DNA of 64,000 bases from Natronorubrum sulfidifaciens JCM 14089 (GTDB lineage Archaea; Halobacteriota; Halobacteria; Halobacteriales; Natrialbaceae). The first letter of the stretch is position 1; each line of letters begins with the position of its first letter. Positions 9,112 to 18,589 of this stretch are shown one piece after another. A program made the translations under genes and the position numbers. The stretch spans positions 4,124 to 68,123 of the forward strand of contig NZ_AOHX01000046.1 in assembly GCF_000337735.1 (NCBI RefSeq), given 5' to 3'. The notes under the pieces are model-generated. The model searched no databases and had not been told where the DNA came from. It saw only the letters and a program-made list of their open reading frames with translations.

Positions 9112-10584
9112 ATGGGACGTGATATCGTTGGGCAGCAAAGTCGTCCTCGCGTCGGACGGCGGTCGTTTCTACGGACCGCATCAGTCGCAACCGCGGTTGG
9201 GACGGTCGCCGTGGCCGGCTGTCTCGGCGGGACCCGTGACCCGGGAACCGTCGTGATGACCGCTGCAACGGACGTCGAGGGCATCATGTACAGCGACGGT
9301 GACGAGCCCTCGATTCAGCAGGCGCTCTGGGACGCCGGACTCGACGAGGACATTCACGTCGAGATCCAGACCGTCGTCAGCGACTCGGTACAACGGATGC
9401 AAGAGGCTCAATCGGCGCTTCAGGCTGGTCGCGCTCCACCCGACATCCACATGATGGACAGCGGCTGGACGATTCCGTTTATTCTGCGAGAGCAGACGAC
9501 CAACCTGAGCGAGCAACTCTCGGATGAGACCCTCGAGATGGTCGAAACCGAGTATCTCGAGGCGGCACTCGAGACGGCCCGGCATCCGGAGACGGACGAC
9601 CTCCACGCGCTGCCGATGTTCCCCGACCTCGGGTTCATGCTGTATCGACAGGATCTCCTCGAGGACGCGGGACACGACACCGGCGGCTGGGCCGAGGAAC
9701 CGCCCTCGTGGGAGGAGTTCTCGACGGCCGTCAGCGACGCCATGACCGACAGCGACGTTGCGTACGGCTTTACGACACAGGCAGACGCCTACGAGGGGCT
9801 GTCCTGTTGTTCGTTCAACGAAGTGATGACGTCTTGGGGCGGGGCGTACTTCGGCGGGACGGACACGCTGTTCGCCGCCGGCGACCGCCCCATCACGGTC
9901 GACGAGGAGCACGTCGTCGACGCGATTCGGATGCTGCGTACGTTCATCGACGCGGACGACCCGAACGCACTCGAGGAGTACGCGGAGATCTGTCCGTCGG
10001 CGATCGTCCAGTGGTCCGAACAGGAGTCACTCGGCCCGTTCGCGGACGGCAACGCGGTTGCACACCGAAACTGGTCGTTCGCGATGGCCGAAACCGGGTC
10101 GGACGAGGCGTTCGGCGAGGATCTCGGCGTGACGACGATGCCGTATGCGGTCTCGGAAGCCGACGCCGCGTACGAGGGCGTCGGCGGCACGACCTCCGCA
10201 CTCGGCGGCTGGCATCTCGTCGTCAGCCCGTACACGGACCGCCGCGAGGAAGCCCTGCAGGTGCTCGAGGCGTTTGCAAGCGAGGAGGTTATGCTCACGA
10301 TCTTCGAACTCCAGGGCTTTCTGCCGCCGATCATCGAGCTGGTAACGGAGGCTGACGAAGCGGAAATCGGCCCGATCGCTCGCTATACGGACCAGGTCCA
10401 GCGGGCCAGCGAAACCGCGATCCCTCGGCCGGTGACCGACGTCTGGCCCGAGCAGTCGGCGCTGATTTATCAGGAAGTGAACGCGGCGTTACGCGGGGCG
10501 AAAGCACCCGACGAGGCGATGGCCGATCTGTCAGAGCGCCTCGAGGGAAGCGAGACGGAGGTGGCAGGACAAGATGGCGACTGA
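9112..10584 (+). CDS. sugar ABC transporter substrate-binding lipoprotein
   Basis: A 490-residue extracellular binding protein (family 1 type). The N-terminus has a twin-arginine signal (GRRSFLRTASVATAVGTV) ending in the lipobox AVAGC, so it is exported folded and anchored by lipid. The mature domain begins with DPGTVVMTAATDVEG and continues with typical extracellular sugar-binding features. An in-frame ATG at 9082 would add 10 residues; I favour 9112 because it gives a conventional n-region. It is the first gene of a tightly packed operon, overlapping the next permease by 11 bases. The ligand is unknown. Confidence 0.9.
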   Translation: MGRDIVGQQSRPRVGRRSFLRTASVATAVGTVAVAGCLGGTRDPGTVVMTAATDVEGIMYSDGDEPSIQQALWDAGLDEDIHVEIQTVVSDSVQRMQEAQSALQAGRAPPDIHMMDSGWTIPFILREQTTNLSEQLSDETLEMVETEYLEAALETARHPETDDLHALPMFPDLGFMLYRQDLLEDAGHDTGGWAEEPPSWEEFSTAVSDAMTDSDVAYGFTTQADAYEGLSCCSFNEVMTSWGGAYFGGTDTLFAAGDRPITVDEEHVVDAIRMLRTFIDADDPNALEEYAEICPSAIVQWSEQESLGPFADGNAVAHRNWSFAMAETGSDEAFGEDLGVTTMPYAVSEADAAYEGVGGTTSALGGWHLVVSPYTDRREEALQVLEAFASEEVMLTIFELQGFLPPIIELVTEADEAEIGPIARYTDQVQRASETAIPRPVTDVWPEQSALIYQEVNAALRGAKAPDEAMADLSERLEGSETEVAGQDGD

Positions 10585-11605
10585 TACGGACACCCTCACT
10601 GGTGGAGACGCGACGCCCGACCGGGACCGGACCGGGAACGCGGTCATCAACCGGATGGAGAACTTGAGCGAGGCGACCTACGCGTACCTGCTCTTGTTGC
10701 CGGCGTTTGCACTGTTGACGCTGATCGCGTTCTATCCGCTCATCTCGACGTTTATCACGTCGCTTCGGGAGGATCAGACGCGAGGAGCGGAGCCACTGGG
10801 TGGTTTCGTCGGTGTCGACAACTACGTCGACATTCTCACCGGGAACGCGCGACTCGCCCGGCAGTTTCTCGATGTCACGGTGTCGGCGTCGTTTCCCTTC
10901 GTCGACCTCGGGACGCCGTTTCTCCAGCAGGCGCTGTTCGTCACGCTCGCGTTTGCGGTCATCAGCGTCGTCTTCGAGACGGTCATCGGCTTCGGACAGG
11001 CGTACGTGTTAGATCAGGAGTTCCGCGGTCGGCGCTGGGTTCGGGTGGCGATTATCCTGCCCTGGGCCGTCCCGATCGTCATCCAGGGGATGATTTTCTT
11101 TCTCATGTTCCAACCCGAGGTCGGCTTCGGCAGCGACCTCATGCAGTGGCTCGGAATCTTCGGCCCCAACCCACTGGCCGACAGTCAGGACGCGTTCATC
11201 ATCATCCTCGTCGCCGACATCTGGAAATCGTCGGCGTTCATGGCGTTGCTCATCCTCGCTGGACTCCAGAGCGTCGACCGGAGCCTCTACGACGTCGCCC
11301 GTGTCGCCGGAGCCTCACCGTGGCAGCGATTCAAACTGATCACGCTCCCGCTCGTGATGCCGGCCCTGTTGGTCGCGATGCTGTTCAGAACGATGGATGC
11401 GATGCGCGTCTACGGGCTGATCGAGTCGACCGCCGGCTGTACGACCGTGCCGTCGCTGACCTGTCTCGTCGTCGAGGCGATGTTCGGCGGCACCCGTATC
11501 TACGCCACTGCAGCCGCCGTCGCCTTCGCGACCGCACTGGTTATCGGCCTGATCATCTCGGTGTACGTCGTGTTCTTCCGCGACACCGAGGGAGGACTGT
11601 ACTGA
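10574..11605 (+). CDS. sugar ABC transporter permease (MalF/UgpA type)
   Basis: A 343-residue inner-membrane permease with about six hydrophobic helices, the first near residues 35-55 (YLLLLPAFALLTLIAFYPL). The cytoplasmic EAA loop that docks the ATPase is visible as YDVARVAGASPWQRFKLITLPL. An unusual large loop after the first helix carries EDQTRGAEPLGGFVGVDNY. It overlaps the binding-protein gene and shares its TGA/ATG junction with the second permease, so the products are translationally linked. Confidence 0.92.
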   Translation: MATDTDTLTGGDATPDRDRTGNAVINRMENLSEATYAYLLLLPAFALLTLIAFYPLISTFITSLREDQTRGAEPLGGFVGVDNYVDILTGNARLARQFLDVTVSASFPFVDLGTPFLQQALFVTLAFAVISVVFETVIGFGQAYVLDQEFRGRRWVRVAIILPWAVPIVIQGMIFFLMFQPEVGFGSDLMQWLGIFGPNPLADSQDAFIIILVADIWKSSAFMALLILAGLQSVDRSLYDVARVAGASPWQRFKLITLPLVMPALLVAMLFRTMDAMRVYGLIESTAGCTTVPSLTCLVVEAMFGGTRIYATAAAVAFATALVIGLIISVYVVFFRDTEGGLY

Positions 11606-12579
11606 TGACGGATACTCAATCCCGAACCGAAACCGATGACACAGCCGTCTTCGACGACGCACAGAACGCCGAACTCGACCGTGGTCCGTTCCAGCAGTGG
11701 GCCGCAGACTCGATCGAAAACCCCGAACGGGTCTACCGCGCGATGTTCTACGTTGCGGCGATCTTCTTTCTCTTTACGACGCTGTTTCCGTTTTACTGGC
11801 TGCTCATGGTCGCACTGACGCCGGAAGGACAACTTCAGGACATCGTCTTCACCCCGAACGGGTTCAATCCGGGCGCGTTCGTCGAAGTCTTCCAGACCAT
11901 CCCGTTCCACTGGTATATGTTCAACAGCTTCGTCATCGCGCTGGCCTCGACGGTCCTCGTCCTGATCATCGGGAGCCTCGCCGGCTACGCCTTCGGACGA
12001 CTCGAGTTCCCCGGGAAAGTCCCGCTCATGTTGCTCGTGCTCGTCATCTCGTTTTTCCCGCCAGCCGCGTTTTTCATCCCGCTGAACGACCTGTTCAACA
12101 CCAGCTTCTTCCTCCTCGAGCCGATCACGGGCGACGGCACCCTCTACAATACGCCGGGGGCGATGGTGTTGCCGCTGTCGGCGATCTTCATGCCGCTGGC
12201 GATCTTTATTCTGACGACGTTCTACGCACAGATCCCGGACGGCCTCGAGGACGCCGCCCGCGTCGAGGGGACGACCCGACTCGGCGCGCTGTTCCGAGTC
12301 ATCATCCCGCTGTCGGCACCCGGCGTGGCGACCGCGGGCGTGTTGACCTTTATCGCCGTCTACAACGAGTTCTTTTTCTCGTTTCTGATGACCGACGGCC
12401 AGCCCGAAAACTGGGCCCCGATCCTCGAGGGCATTCTCGCCTATCAGGGCCAGTACGAAGTGTTGTACCACCTCATGGCCGCCGCGAGCATCATCGGGGT
12501 CATTCCCGTCGCGATTCTCGTGGTCATCGCCCAGGAAAAGATCGTGAGCGGACTGACTGCAGGCGCACTCAAAGAGTAA
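11605..12579 (+). CDS. sugar ABC transporter permease (MalG/UgpE type)
   Basis: A 324-residue permease with about six membrane helices, starting near residue 52 (YVAAIFFLFTTLFPFYWLL). The EAA loop EDAARVEGTTRLGALFRVIIPL is intact and ends are typical (QEKIVSGLTAGALKE). The ATG overlaps the stop of the preceding permease by one base. A much longer in-frame extension exists upstream but lies inside that gene in another frame and is rejected. It forms the second half of the translocation channel. Confidence 0.92.
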   Translation: MTDTQSRTETDDTAVFDDAQNAELDRGPFQQWAADSIENPERVYRAMFYVAAIFFLFTTLFPFYWLLMVALTPEGQLQDIVFTPNGFNPGAFVEVFQTIPFHWYMFNSFVIALASTVLVLIIGSLAGYAFGRLEFPGKVPLMLLVLVISFFPPAAFFIPLNDLFNTSFFLLEPITGDGTLYNTPGAMVLPLSAIFMPLAIFILTTFYAQIPDGLEDAARVEGTTRLGALFRVIIPLSAPGVATAGVLTFIAVYNEFFFSFLMTDGQPENWAPILEGILAYQGQYEVLYHLMAAASIIGVIPVAILVVIAQEKIVSGLTAGALKE

Positions 12580-12583
12580 CACA

Positions 12584-13771
12584 ATGGCACGAGTACGACT
12601 CGAGAACATCACGAAACGGTACGGAGAGGAAACGGCGGTCGACGGCATCAGCCTCGAGGTCGAAGACGGCGAGTTCGTCACCTTCGTCGGCCCGTCGGGC
12701 TGTGGGAAGTCGACGACGATGGAGACGGTCGCGGGGTTGACACGGCCGACCGAGGGCCGCGTGTACATCGGTGACGACGACGTCACCGACCTCGCCCCGA
12801 AAGACCGCGGGGTCGCGATGGTCTTTCAGAACATCGCGCTGTTCCCCCACATGGACGTCTACGAGAACATCTCCTTCGGGCTTCGACTTCGGAAGTACGA
12901 CGACGAGGAAGTTCGCAGACGCGTCGAGCAAGCCGCCGACATCGTCCAACTCGAGGACATGTTAGAGCGGATGCCGGCGGAGATGTCCGGTGGCCAACAG
13001 CAGCGCGTCGGCATCGCTCGAGCGATCGTTCGCAATCCGGACGTGTTCTTGATGGACGAACCGCTGGCGAACTTGGACGCGAAGCTGCGGGTCCACATGC
13101 GCACGGAACTCCAGCGTCTCCATCGGGAACTGGATGCGACGGTCATCTACGTCACCCACGATCAGGCCGAAGCGATGACGATGTCCAACCGGATCGCCGT
13201 CTTGAACGATGGCACACTCCAGCAGATCGCCCCGCCGCTGGTCTGTTATAACGAACCCACGAACCTGTTCGTGGCGGGCTTTATCGGCTCACCGTCGATG
13301 AACTTCGCCGACGGGACGCTCACCGAGGACGGCCTCGAGACGAACAACTTCACCGTGGCTCTCGATGCGACCCAGGTTCCGGGCGTCACCGTCGGTGATG
13401 ACGTCACGCTCGGCATCAGGCCGGAAGACGTCTACCTGACCAGAGACGCCGACTCACTCGCCGCGCCGACGGCCACGATCACCGCCCGAAGCGACGTCCT
13501 CGAGCCGATGGGTGATGAGATGTTCGTCTATCTCCTGTTGTCCGAGCGTGCCGATAGCTCGATGGAACAAGATCCGTCGACGTCATCGGATCAGTTGCTG
13601 ATGAGCGTCAGCCCCGATACGGCTATCGAGGCAGGTCAGGAACTCGAGCTCGTCCTCGACCGCTCGAAGATCCATCTGTTCGAGACGGAGACGTCGGATG
13701 CGCTGGTCCACGGCGTGACCGACCTCTCACAGCGAGAGTCGGGCACGACCCCGACGGAGGCAGATAGCTGA
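12584..13771 (+). CDS. sugar ABC transporter ATP-binding protein (MalK/UgpC type)
   Basis: A 395-residue ATPase that powers the importer. Walker A GPSGCGKST is near residue 38, the signature MSGGQQQRVGIARA near 135, Walker B VFLMDEPLANLDAKL near 155, and the switch His in YVTHDQAEAM. A C-terminal OB-fold regulatory domain of the MalK type follows (RPEDVYL near residue 285), with an Asp/Ser-rich insert. It starts four bases after the second permease, closing the transporter operon. Confidence 0.95.
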   Translation: MARVRLENITKRYGEETAVDGISLEVEDGEFVTFVGPSGCGKSTTMETVAGLTRPTEGRVYIGDDDVTDLAPKDRGVAMVFQNIALFPHMDVYENISFGLRLRKYDDEEVRRRVEQAADIVQLEDMLERMPAEMSGGQQQRVGIARAIVRNPDVFLMDEPLANLDAKLRVHMRTELQRLHRELDATVIYVTHDQAEAMTMSNRIAVLNDGTLQQIAPPLVCYNEPTNLFVAGFIGSPSMNFADGTLTEDGLETNNFTVALDATQVPGVTVGDDVTLGIRPEDVYLTRDADSLAAPTATITARSDVLEPMGDEMFVYLLLSERADSSMEQDPSTSSDQLLMSVSPDTAIEAGQELELVLDRSKIHLFETETSDALVHGVTDLSQRESGTTPTEADS

Positions 13772-13916
13772 CCCAATCGCGTGTGCGCTTTCGAACGACT
13801 GGCCCGCCGGCCGACAGCCGTTTGGCAACGGACGGAAGACCCTCCACCCCGACGATTTAGTATCGCAGTATTGGATTTACGAGTGCGACACCGACCACAG
13901 TACACCACCCAAAACA

Positions 13917-14978
13917 ATGGATCGAAGCGACATCAAAACAGGGATCGTTGGTCTGGGAAACATCGGCCAGTATCACGCGGAGCGACTCGTCGAACTCGGC
14001 GTCCCGCTCGTGGGGGGGATGGACGTCTCAAGCGATGCTCGGTCGCGGTTCGCCCACCGATATGAGGTCGAAGTCTACGAAGACCACCACGAACTGTACG
14101 ACAGCGTCAACGCCATCATCATCACCACGCCGAACAAGTATCACGAACTATACGCCGTCGACGCGTTCGAACGCGACCTCCACGTCCTCTTAGAGAAGCC
14201 ACTGGCACACTCGATCGAGAGCGCGACCCGAATCGCCGAGGCGGCGGCCGAATCGGACGGTCACGCGATGGTCGGCTTCAACAATCGGTTTGCAAACACG
14301 GTCCGGATCGTCCGCAACCGAATCGACCGTGGTGAGTTCGGCGACGTGACCCACATCGAAGCCAACTACGTCCGCCGACGAGGCATTCCGGGCCGTGGCT
14401 CGTGGTTCACCAGCCGGCAGATCGCTGGCGGCGGTGCCCTCATCGACCTCGGGGTACACGCGATCGATCTCGCGCTCTTTTTGCTCGGGTATCCGGGCGT
14501 CACCGAGGTCAGCGGCGTGACACGCAGTGAGTTCGGCTCGAGCGAGGAGTACGCGTACCTCGAGATGTGGGGCGAAGACGCCGGCCCGGCCGGCTTCGAC
14601 GTCGACGACTCCGCCAGCGCCTTCATCCGCTGTGTGGACGATCGAACGGTCTCGCTGGAAGTGGCGTGGGCGACGAACCGACCGGCGACTCACGAGTTCG
14701 TCATCCGCGGAACGAAAGCGGCCGCCCGCTTCGACCTGCTCGAGGGAGGGCTGACCATCCATTCGGCGAGCAACATCGGCCCGGACCACCTCGAGAACAC
14801 GGCCATCGAGACGCGACAGAACGATACACACGCGGACGAACAGCAGGCGTTTTTCGACCGGATCAGTCGAGACGACGTGGACGACGACAGTGTCCAACAA
14901 GCGATCACCGTCCAGCGCGTGATCGACGCGATCTATCGCTCGAGCGACGACGGTCACACCATCGTCGTCGACGAGTGA
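13917..14978 (+). CDS. Gfo/Idh/MocA-family sugar oxidoreductase
   Basis: A 353-residue NAD(P)-dependent dehydrogenase. The N-terminal Rossmann motif GLGNIGQYHAERL is followed by the cofactor-adjacent LLEKPLAHS and a catalytic-type DLGVHAIDLALFLLG. Family members oxidise or reduce sugars, inositols or sugar adducts. It lies 145 bases after the transporter operon on the same strand. With the sugar isomerase further on, it probably processes the imported sugar, possibly by C3 oxidation as in trehalose- or inositol-utilisation loci (inference). Confidence 0.92.
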   Translation: MDRSDIKTGIVGLGNIGQYHAERLVELGVPLVGGMDVSSDARSRFAHRYEVEVYEDHHELYDSVNAIIITTPNKYHELYAVDAFERDLHVLLEKPLAHSIESATRIAEAAAESDGHAMVGFNNRFANTVRIVRNRIDRGEFGDVTHIEANYVRRRGIPGRGSWFTSRQIAGGGALIDLGVHAIDLALFLLGYPGVTEVSGVTRSEFGSSEEYAYLEMWGEDAGPAGFDVDDSASAFIRCVDDRTVSLEVAWATNRPATHEFVIRGTKAAARFDLLEGGLTIHSASNIGPDHLENTAIETRQNDTHADEQQAFFDRISRDDVDDDSVQQAITVQRVIDAIYRSSDDGHTIVVDE

Positions 14979-15038
14979 GCGCCGGCTGCGAGAATGCGCA
15001 GGGCGATGCTTTTCCCCATCGGCGTGGGAACAACCGAC

Positions 15039-15347
15039 ATGCAAGTCGAACGGCCACTCGTCCTCGAGCTCAGTGGTCACGAGGTGACCGTTGGACGCCC
15101 GATCGCCATCCGCGTTCGAGATCGTGGTGGCCACCCGATCGACGGCGCACTCGTCGAGGCTGGTTCGAAACGCACGCGAACAGACGAGCGCGGGCGATGT
15201 GAGCTGACGCTGCAGTCGCCCGGGTTCTGGAAGATCATCGTGACCAAATCGCCGACCGAACGCGTCGCATACACCCCGGATGCAACGCTCGTGCGGGCGC
15301 TGCCACGATCAACGATAGCCAGAACTGGACGGCGGATTGGGCCGTGA
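15039..15347 (+). CDS. small Ig-like (carboxypeptidase regulatory-type) domain protein
   Basis: A 102-residue protein, predicted all beta. The central stretch VTVGRPIAIRVRDRGGHPIDGA, with VEAGSKRTRTDERGRCELTL following, resembles carboxypeptidase-regulatory/Ig-like repeats in which a conserved Gly-hairpin alternates with strands. There is no signal peptide or catalytic residue. The start at 15039 is preferred over 14994 because the extra 15 residues are unlike the rest. Function unknown; its role in the sugar locus is unproven. Confidence 0.65.
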   Translation: MQVERPLVLELSGHEVTVGRPIAIRVRDRGGHPIDGALVEAGSKRTRTDERGRCELTLQSPGFWKIIVTKSPTERVAYTPDATLVRALPRSTIARTGRRIGP

Positions 15348-15396
15348 ACGAGGGAGGGCAGATCGGTTCGCGGGCGTGCCACAGCGCACGGACAGT

Positions 15397-15909
15397 CTAC
15401 TCGGATCGAATTTCGATCGAGCCAACCATATCGTCGCTGTGTACTTCACAGAGATACAGCTCCATCTCATCGGTTGCCTCAACCGTGAACTCGACCGTCT
15501 CGTCTTCGTCGCCGACGAAGCTGGACGAGACAATCGGGCCAGCATCATCCCAGATGGCAAGGTTGTGGCCGTCACCGTCCATGTTCGTCCAGATGAACTC
15601 GTACTCAGTGCCCTCATAGAGGGCGATATCAGGGTTCTCATCGCCCTCGATCGCGTCCGGTCGCCGCCCCACCCACCCATCTTCGGCGTCGGCTTCGAGT
15701 TCGATTGTCTCGACGGCCTCCCAGTCGTCGTCCTGCCCTGTTTCCGGCGGGTCGGCATCGTCGGCCTCTTCCTCGAGGTCGTCATCAGTTTCGGGATCGT
15801 CTTCGACCTCTCCACCACCGTCGGTACACCCTGCAATGAGGCCGGCAGCGACCGTTCCGCCACCGAAACGCAGCACTGACCGCCGTGAGAGTTGCTTGTC
15901 TCGGGCCAT
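15397..15909 (-). CDS. halocyanin-like cupredoxin lipoprotein
   Basis: A 170-residue secreted protein. A twin-arginine signal (LSRRSVLRFGGGTVAAGL) ends with lipobox IAGC, followed by an Asp/Glu-rich linker (about residues 30-62) and a plastocyanin-like domain. Candidate type-1 copper ligands are His in DGHNLAIWD and Cys, His and Met in YLCEVHSDDMVGSI. Such proteins carry electrons at the outer face of the membrane. It is antisense to its sugar-locus neighbours and probably independent. Confidence 0.85.
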   Translation of the reverse strand: MARDKQLSRRSVLRFGGGTVAAGLIAGCTDGGGEVEDDPETDDDLEEEADDADPPETGQDDDWEAVETIELEADAEDGWVGRRPDAIEGDENPDIALYEGTEYEFIWTNMDGDGHNLAIWDDAGPIVSSSFVGDEDETVEFTVEATDEMELYLCEVHSDDMVGSIEIRSE

Positions 15910-16072
15910 TGCCTAGGATAGTCGTGTCGGAAAGATAAGTCACTGGCAGACACTTGCGTGGGACGTCGCGGTCGCTTCCTGCTGACGTTCGCTGGCCCGT
16001 CGAGTGAGACGCGCCGGCTCACGTCTCTCTGCCAGCCCCCGTTTTATTTTGCCGCTCGTTGTCCGGGCCTGT

Positions 16073-17041
16073 ATGGAAATCGGCGTTCACACCCCGCCGC
16101 TGGCGGACGAATCGCTCGAGGGCGTCTTGTCGTATCTCTCCGACCTCGGCGTCGGCGCGATCGAACCGGGCGTCGGCGGCCACCCCGGGCAGGCCCACTT
16201 GCCGCGAGCGGAGTTCCTCGACGACGACAGCGCCCAACAGGAGGTCAAGAATCTGCTCGAGGAGTACGACATGCAGATCAGCGCGCTGGCGACGCACAAC
16301 AACCCGCTGCATCCGAACGACGAGCGAGCCGAACAGGCGGATACGGAACTTCGGGAGGCGATCCAGCTTGCGAGTCAACTCGAGGTCGGCGTCGTCACCT
16401 GTTTCTCAGGGCTGCCCGCGGGCGGGCCGACCGACGAGGTCCCGAACTGGATCACCGCGCCGTGGCCGCCGGAACACGCCGACGCGCTCGAGTATCAGTG
16501 GGAGGTCGCAGTCGACTACTGGGCCGACCTCGAGTCGTACGCCGACGACCACGACGTCGAAATCGCCATCGAGATGCATCCGAACATGCTGGTCTACGAG
16601 CCACACGGAATGGCGCGCCTCCGCGAGAAAACCGGCGAGCGGATCGGCGCGAACTTCGATCCCTCGCATCTGTACTGGCAGGGCATCACGATCACCGACG
16701 CGATCCGGTATCTCAGCGACCGTGACGCGATCCACCATTTCCACGCCAAAGACACCAAAATCTACGAGTCACAGGCGCGTGAAAAAGGCGTTCTCGATAC
16801 GACGGCCTACGACGACGAGCCAAATCGCTCGTGGCTCTTTCGCTCGGTGGGCTACGGCCACGGTGAATCCCACTGGAAGGACCTCGTCTCGACGCTGCGG
16901 ATGGTTGGCTACGACGGCGCGTTGAGCATCGAACACGAGGATTCGCTGACCAGTTCGCGCGAGGGGTTAACGAAAGCGATCGGTCTGCTCGAGCGAGCGA
17001 TCTTCGAGACGGAGCCGGGCGAAGCCTACTGGGCCGAGTGA
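16073..17041 (+). CDS. sugar phosphate isomerase/epimerase, TIM barrel
   Basis: A 322-residue xylose-isomerase-like TIM barrel (AP endonuclease 2 superfamily). Probable metal ligands are visible in order: Glu of IAIEMHPN, Asp/His of GANFDPSHLYW, His of HFHAKDTK and Glu of LSIEHEDS. Family members isomerise or epimerise sugars or keto-inositols. Upstream in-frame codons from 16004 precede an AT-rich promoter-like gttttatttt and are excluded. With the TrmB regulator, ABC importer and Gfo-type dehydrogenase it completes a plausible sugar-catabolic locus. Confidence 0.88.
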   Translation: MEIGVHTPPLADESLEGVLSYLSDLGVGAIEPGVGGHPGQAHLPRAEFLDDDSAQQEVKNLLEEYDMQISALATHNNPLHPNDERAEQADTELREAIQLASQLEVGVVTCFSGLPAGGPTDEVPNWITAPWPPEHADALEYQWEVAVDYWADLESYADDHDVEIAIEMHPNMLVYEPHGMARLREKTGERIGANFDPSHLYWQGITITDAIRYLSDRDAIHHFHAKDTKIYESQAREKGVLDTTAYDDEPNRSWLFRSVGYGHGESHWKDLVSTLRMVGYDGALSIEHEDSLTSSREGLTKAIGLLERAIFETEPGEAYWAE

Positions 17042-17069
17042 GCGGGCCGTTCGTCGACTGGGCGGCGGC

Positions 17070-18473
17070 TCACTCCCCACGAGCCTGTTCGAACGCCGCG
17101 ATGGCACGCTCTCGGCGCTCTCCGTGGTCGACGATCGGGGCCGGATACGACGGTGCAAGCTGTGCCCGTCGCTCGGACTCGAGGTCGTGCCAGTCGTGGA
17201 TCGCGTCGGCCGCCACGGCCTCGAGTTCGGGGACGTACTCGCGGATGTACGCGGCGTCCGGATCGTACTCACGGCCCTGTTTCATCGGATTAAACACTCG
17301 GAAATACGGCTGGGCGTCGGTCCCAGTCGAGCCGGCCCACTGCCAGCCGCCGACGTCGTTTGCCGTCTCGTGGTCGGCCAGTTTCCGGCGGAACCAGTCG
17401 TACCCTTCGCGCCAGTCGATCAGGAGGTCTTTCGTCAGGAAGGAGGCGACGAGCATGCGGACGCGGTTGTGCATCCAGCCCTCGGCTTGGAGCTGGCGCA
17501 TCCCCGCGTCGACGATCGGATACCCCGTTTCGCCGGCTTTCCAGGCCTCGAGTTCGTCGGGATCGTTACGCCACGGAATGTCGTGTTCGTACCCGCTGAA
17601 GTTCTCGGTGACCGTTTCGGGGTTGAACGCGAGGACGTGGGCGTAGAACTCCCGCCACGCAAGTTGGCGCTGGAACGCGACGACGCTCTCGCGGTCGTCG
17701 TCCGTCGCGGCTCGCTCGGCCGCCCGCTCGGTTGCCTCGTATACCGCTCGAATCCCGATGGTGCCCCATTTGAGGTGGGCCGACAGTCGCGACGTGCCGT
17801 CGACAGCTGGCTTCTCGCGGGCGTCGGCGTATCGGTAGATCGGCCCCGAGCAGAACTCAGTGACACACTCACGGGCCGCCGTCTGCGTCACCGACTGGGG
17901 CGTCGCGGTCGGCTCGTCGAAGCCCAGTTCCGAGGCCGATGGCAACGGCTCCCCAGTGACAGCCGCGAGTGCGTCCGCGGCCGGCGGCTCGAGCGGCTCC
18001 AGTTTCTCACGATCACGCCACTTCTTCCAGAAGTACGAAAACACCGAGTAGTGGTCGCCCTCGTTGGGCGTGATCGACCCCGGCTCGTGGTGGATCGCGT
18101 CGTGGACGGGATCGCAGGCGACGCCGTCGTCCTCGAGTGCTGCCGTCACGGCCCGGTCGCGCTCGCGTGCGAGGCCGCTGTAGTCCTCCGCCCAGACGAC
18201 GGCGTCAATGTCGTGCTCGGCAGCGAGTCGCGGAAGCACGTCGCTGGCCTCGCCACGGGCGACGAGCAGGTCGCTGCCGCGCTCGCGATACCACGCGCGC
18301 AGCCCCTCAAGGGCCTCGAGGAGACAGGCGACCCGAACGGCAGAGGCGTGCTCGAGGACGGTCGGATCGAAGACGAAGACGGGAATCACCGGCTCCGCCG
18401 AGCGCGAGACGGCACGGACGAGTCCCCGGTTGTCGGTGCCACGGAGATCACGGCGGTGCCAATACAGGTTCAT
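17070..18473 (-). CDS. phr: deoxyribodipyrimidine photolyase
   Basis: A 467-residue class I photolyase that repairs UV-induced cyclobutane dimers using blue light and FADH. The N-terminal Rossmann antenna domain begins MNLYWHRRDLRGTDN. The FAD-binding C-terminal domain shows WREFYAHVL, WMHNRVRMLVASFLTKDLLIDWR, the DVGGWQWAGSTGTDAQPYF core and RVFNPMKQG. The start at 18473 gives the standard N-terminus; 30 upstream codons are rejected. It is separate from, but same-strand with, the PAP2 gene upstream. Confidence 0.95.
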   Translation of the reverse strand: MNLYWHRRDLRGTDNRGLVRAVSRSAEPVIPVFVFDPTVLEHASAVRVACLLEALEGLRAWYRERGSDLLVARGEASDVLPRLAAEHDIDAVVWAEDYSGLARERDRAVTAALEDDGVACDPVHDAIHHEPGSITPNEGDHYSVFSYFWKKWRDREKLEPLEPPAADALAAVTGEPLPSASELGFDEPTATPQSVTQTAARECVTEFCSGPIYRYADAREKPAVDGTSRLSAHLKWGTIGIRAVYEATERAAERAATDDDRESVVAFQRQLAWREFYAHVLAFNPETVTENFSGYEHDIPWRNDPDELEAWKAGETGYPIVDAGMRQLQAEGWMHNRVRMLVASFLTKDLLIDWREGYDWFRRKLADHETANDVGGWQWAGSTGTDAQPYFRVFNPMKQGREYDPDAAYIREYVPELEAVAADAIHDWHDLESERRAQLAPSYPAPIVDHGERRERAIAAFEQARGE

Positions 18474-18589
18474 ACCCGAACTGACGACTCGAGCATCGAA
18501 AAAATCGGGGTAGCGGCGAGGTGCGTCGGTGGTGGCCAGCCGTTCGTCGACGTGCCGTGTCACGGCGACGAGCGCCCGGTCGCCGTGGG

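Noticed and set aside
11146-11604. Extended N-terminus for the second sugar permease
   Set aside because: The open frame continues upstream only because it lies in an alternative frame of the first permease; the ATG at 11605 gives the normal start.
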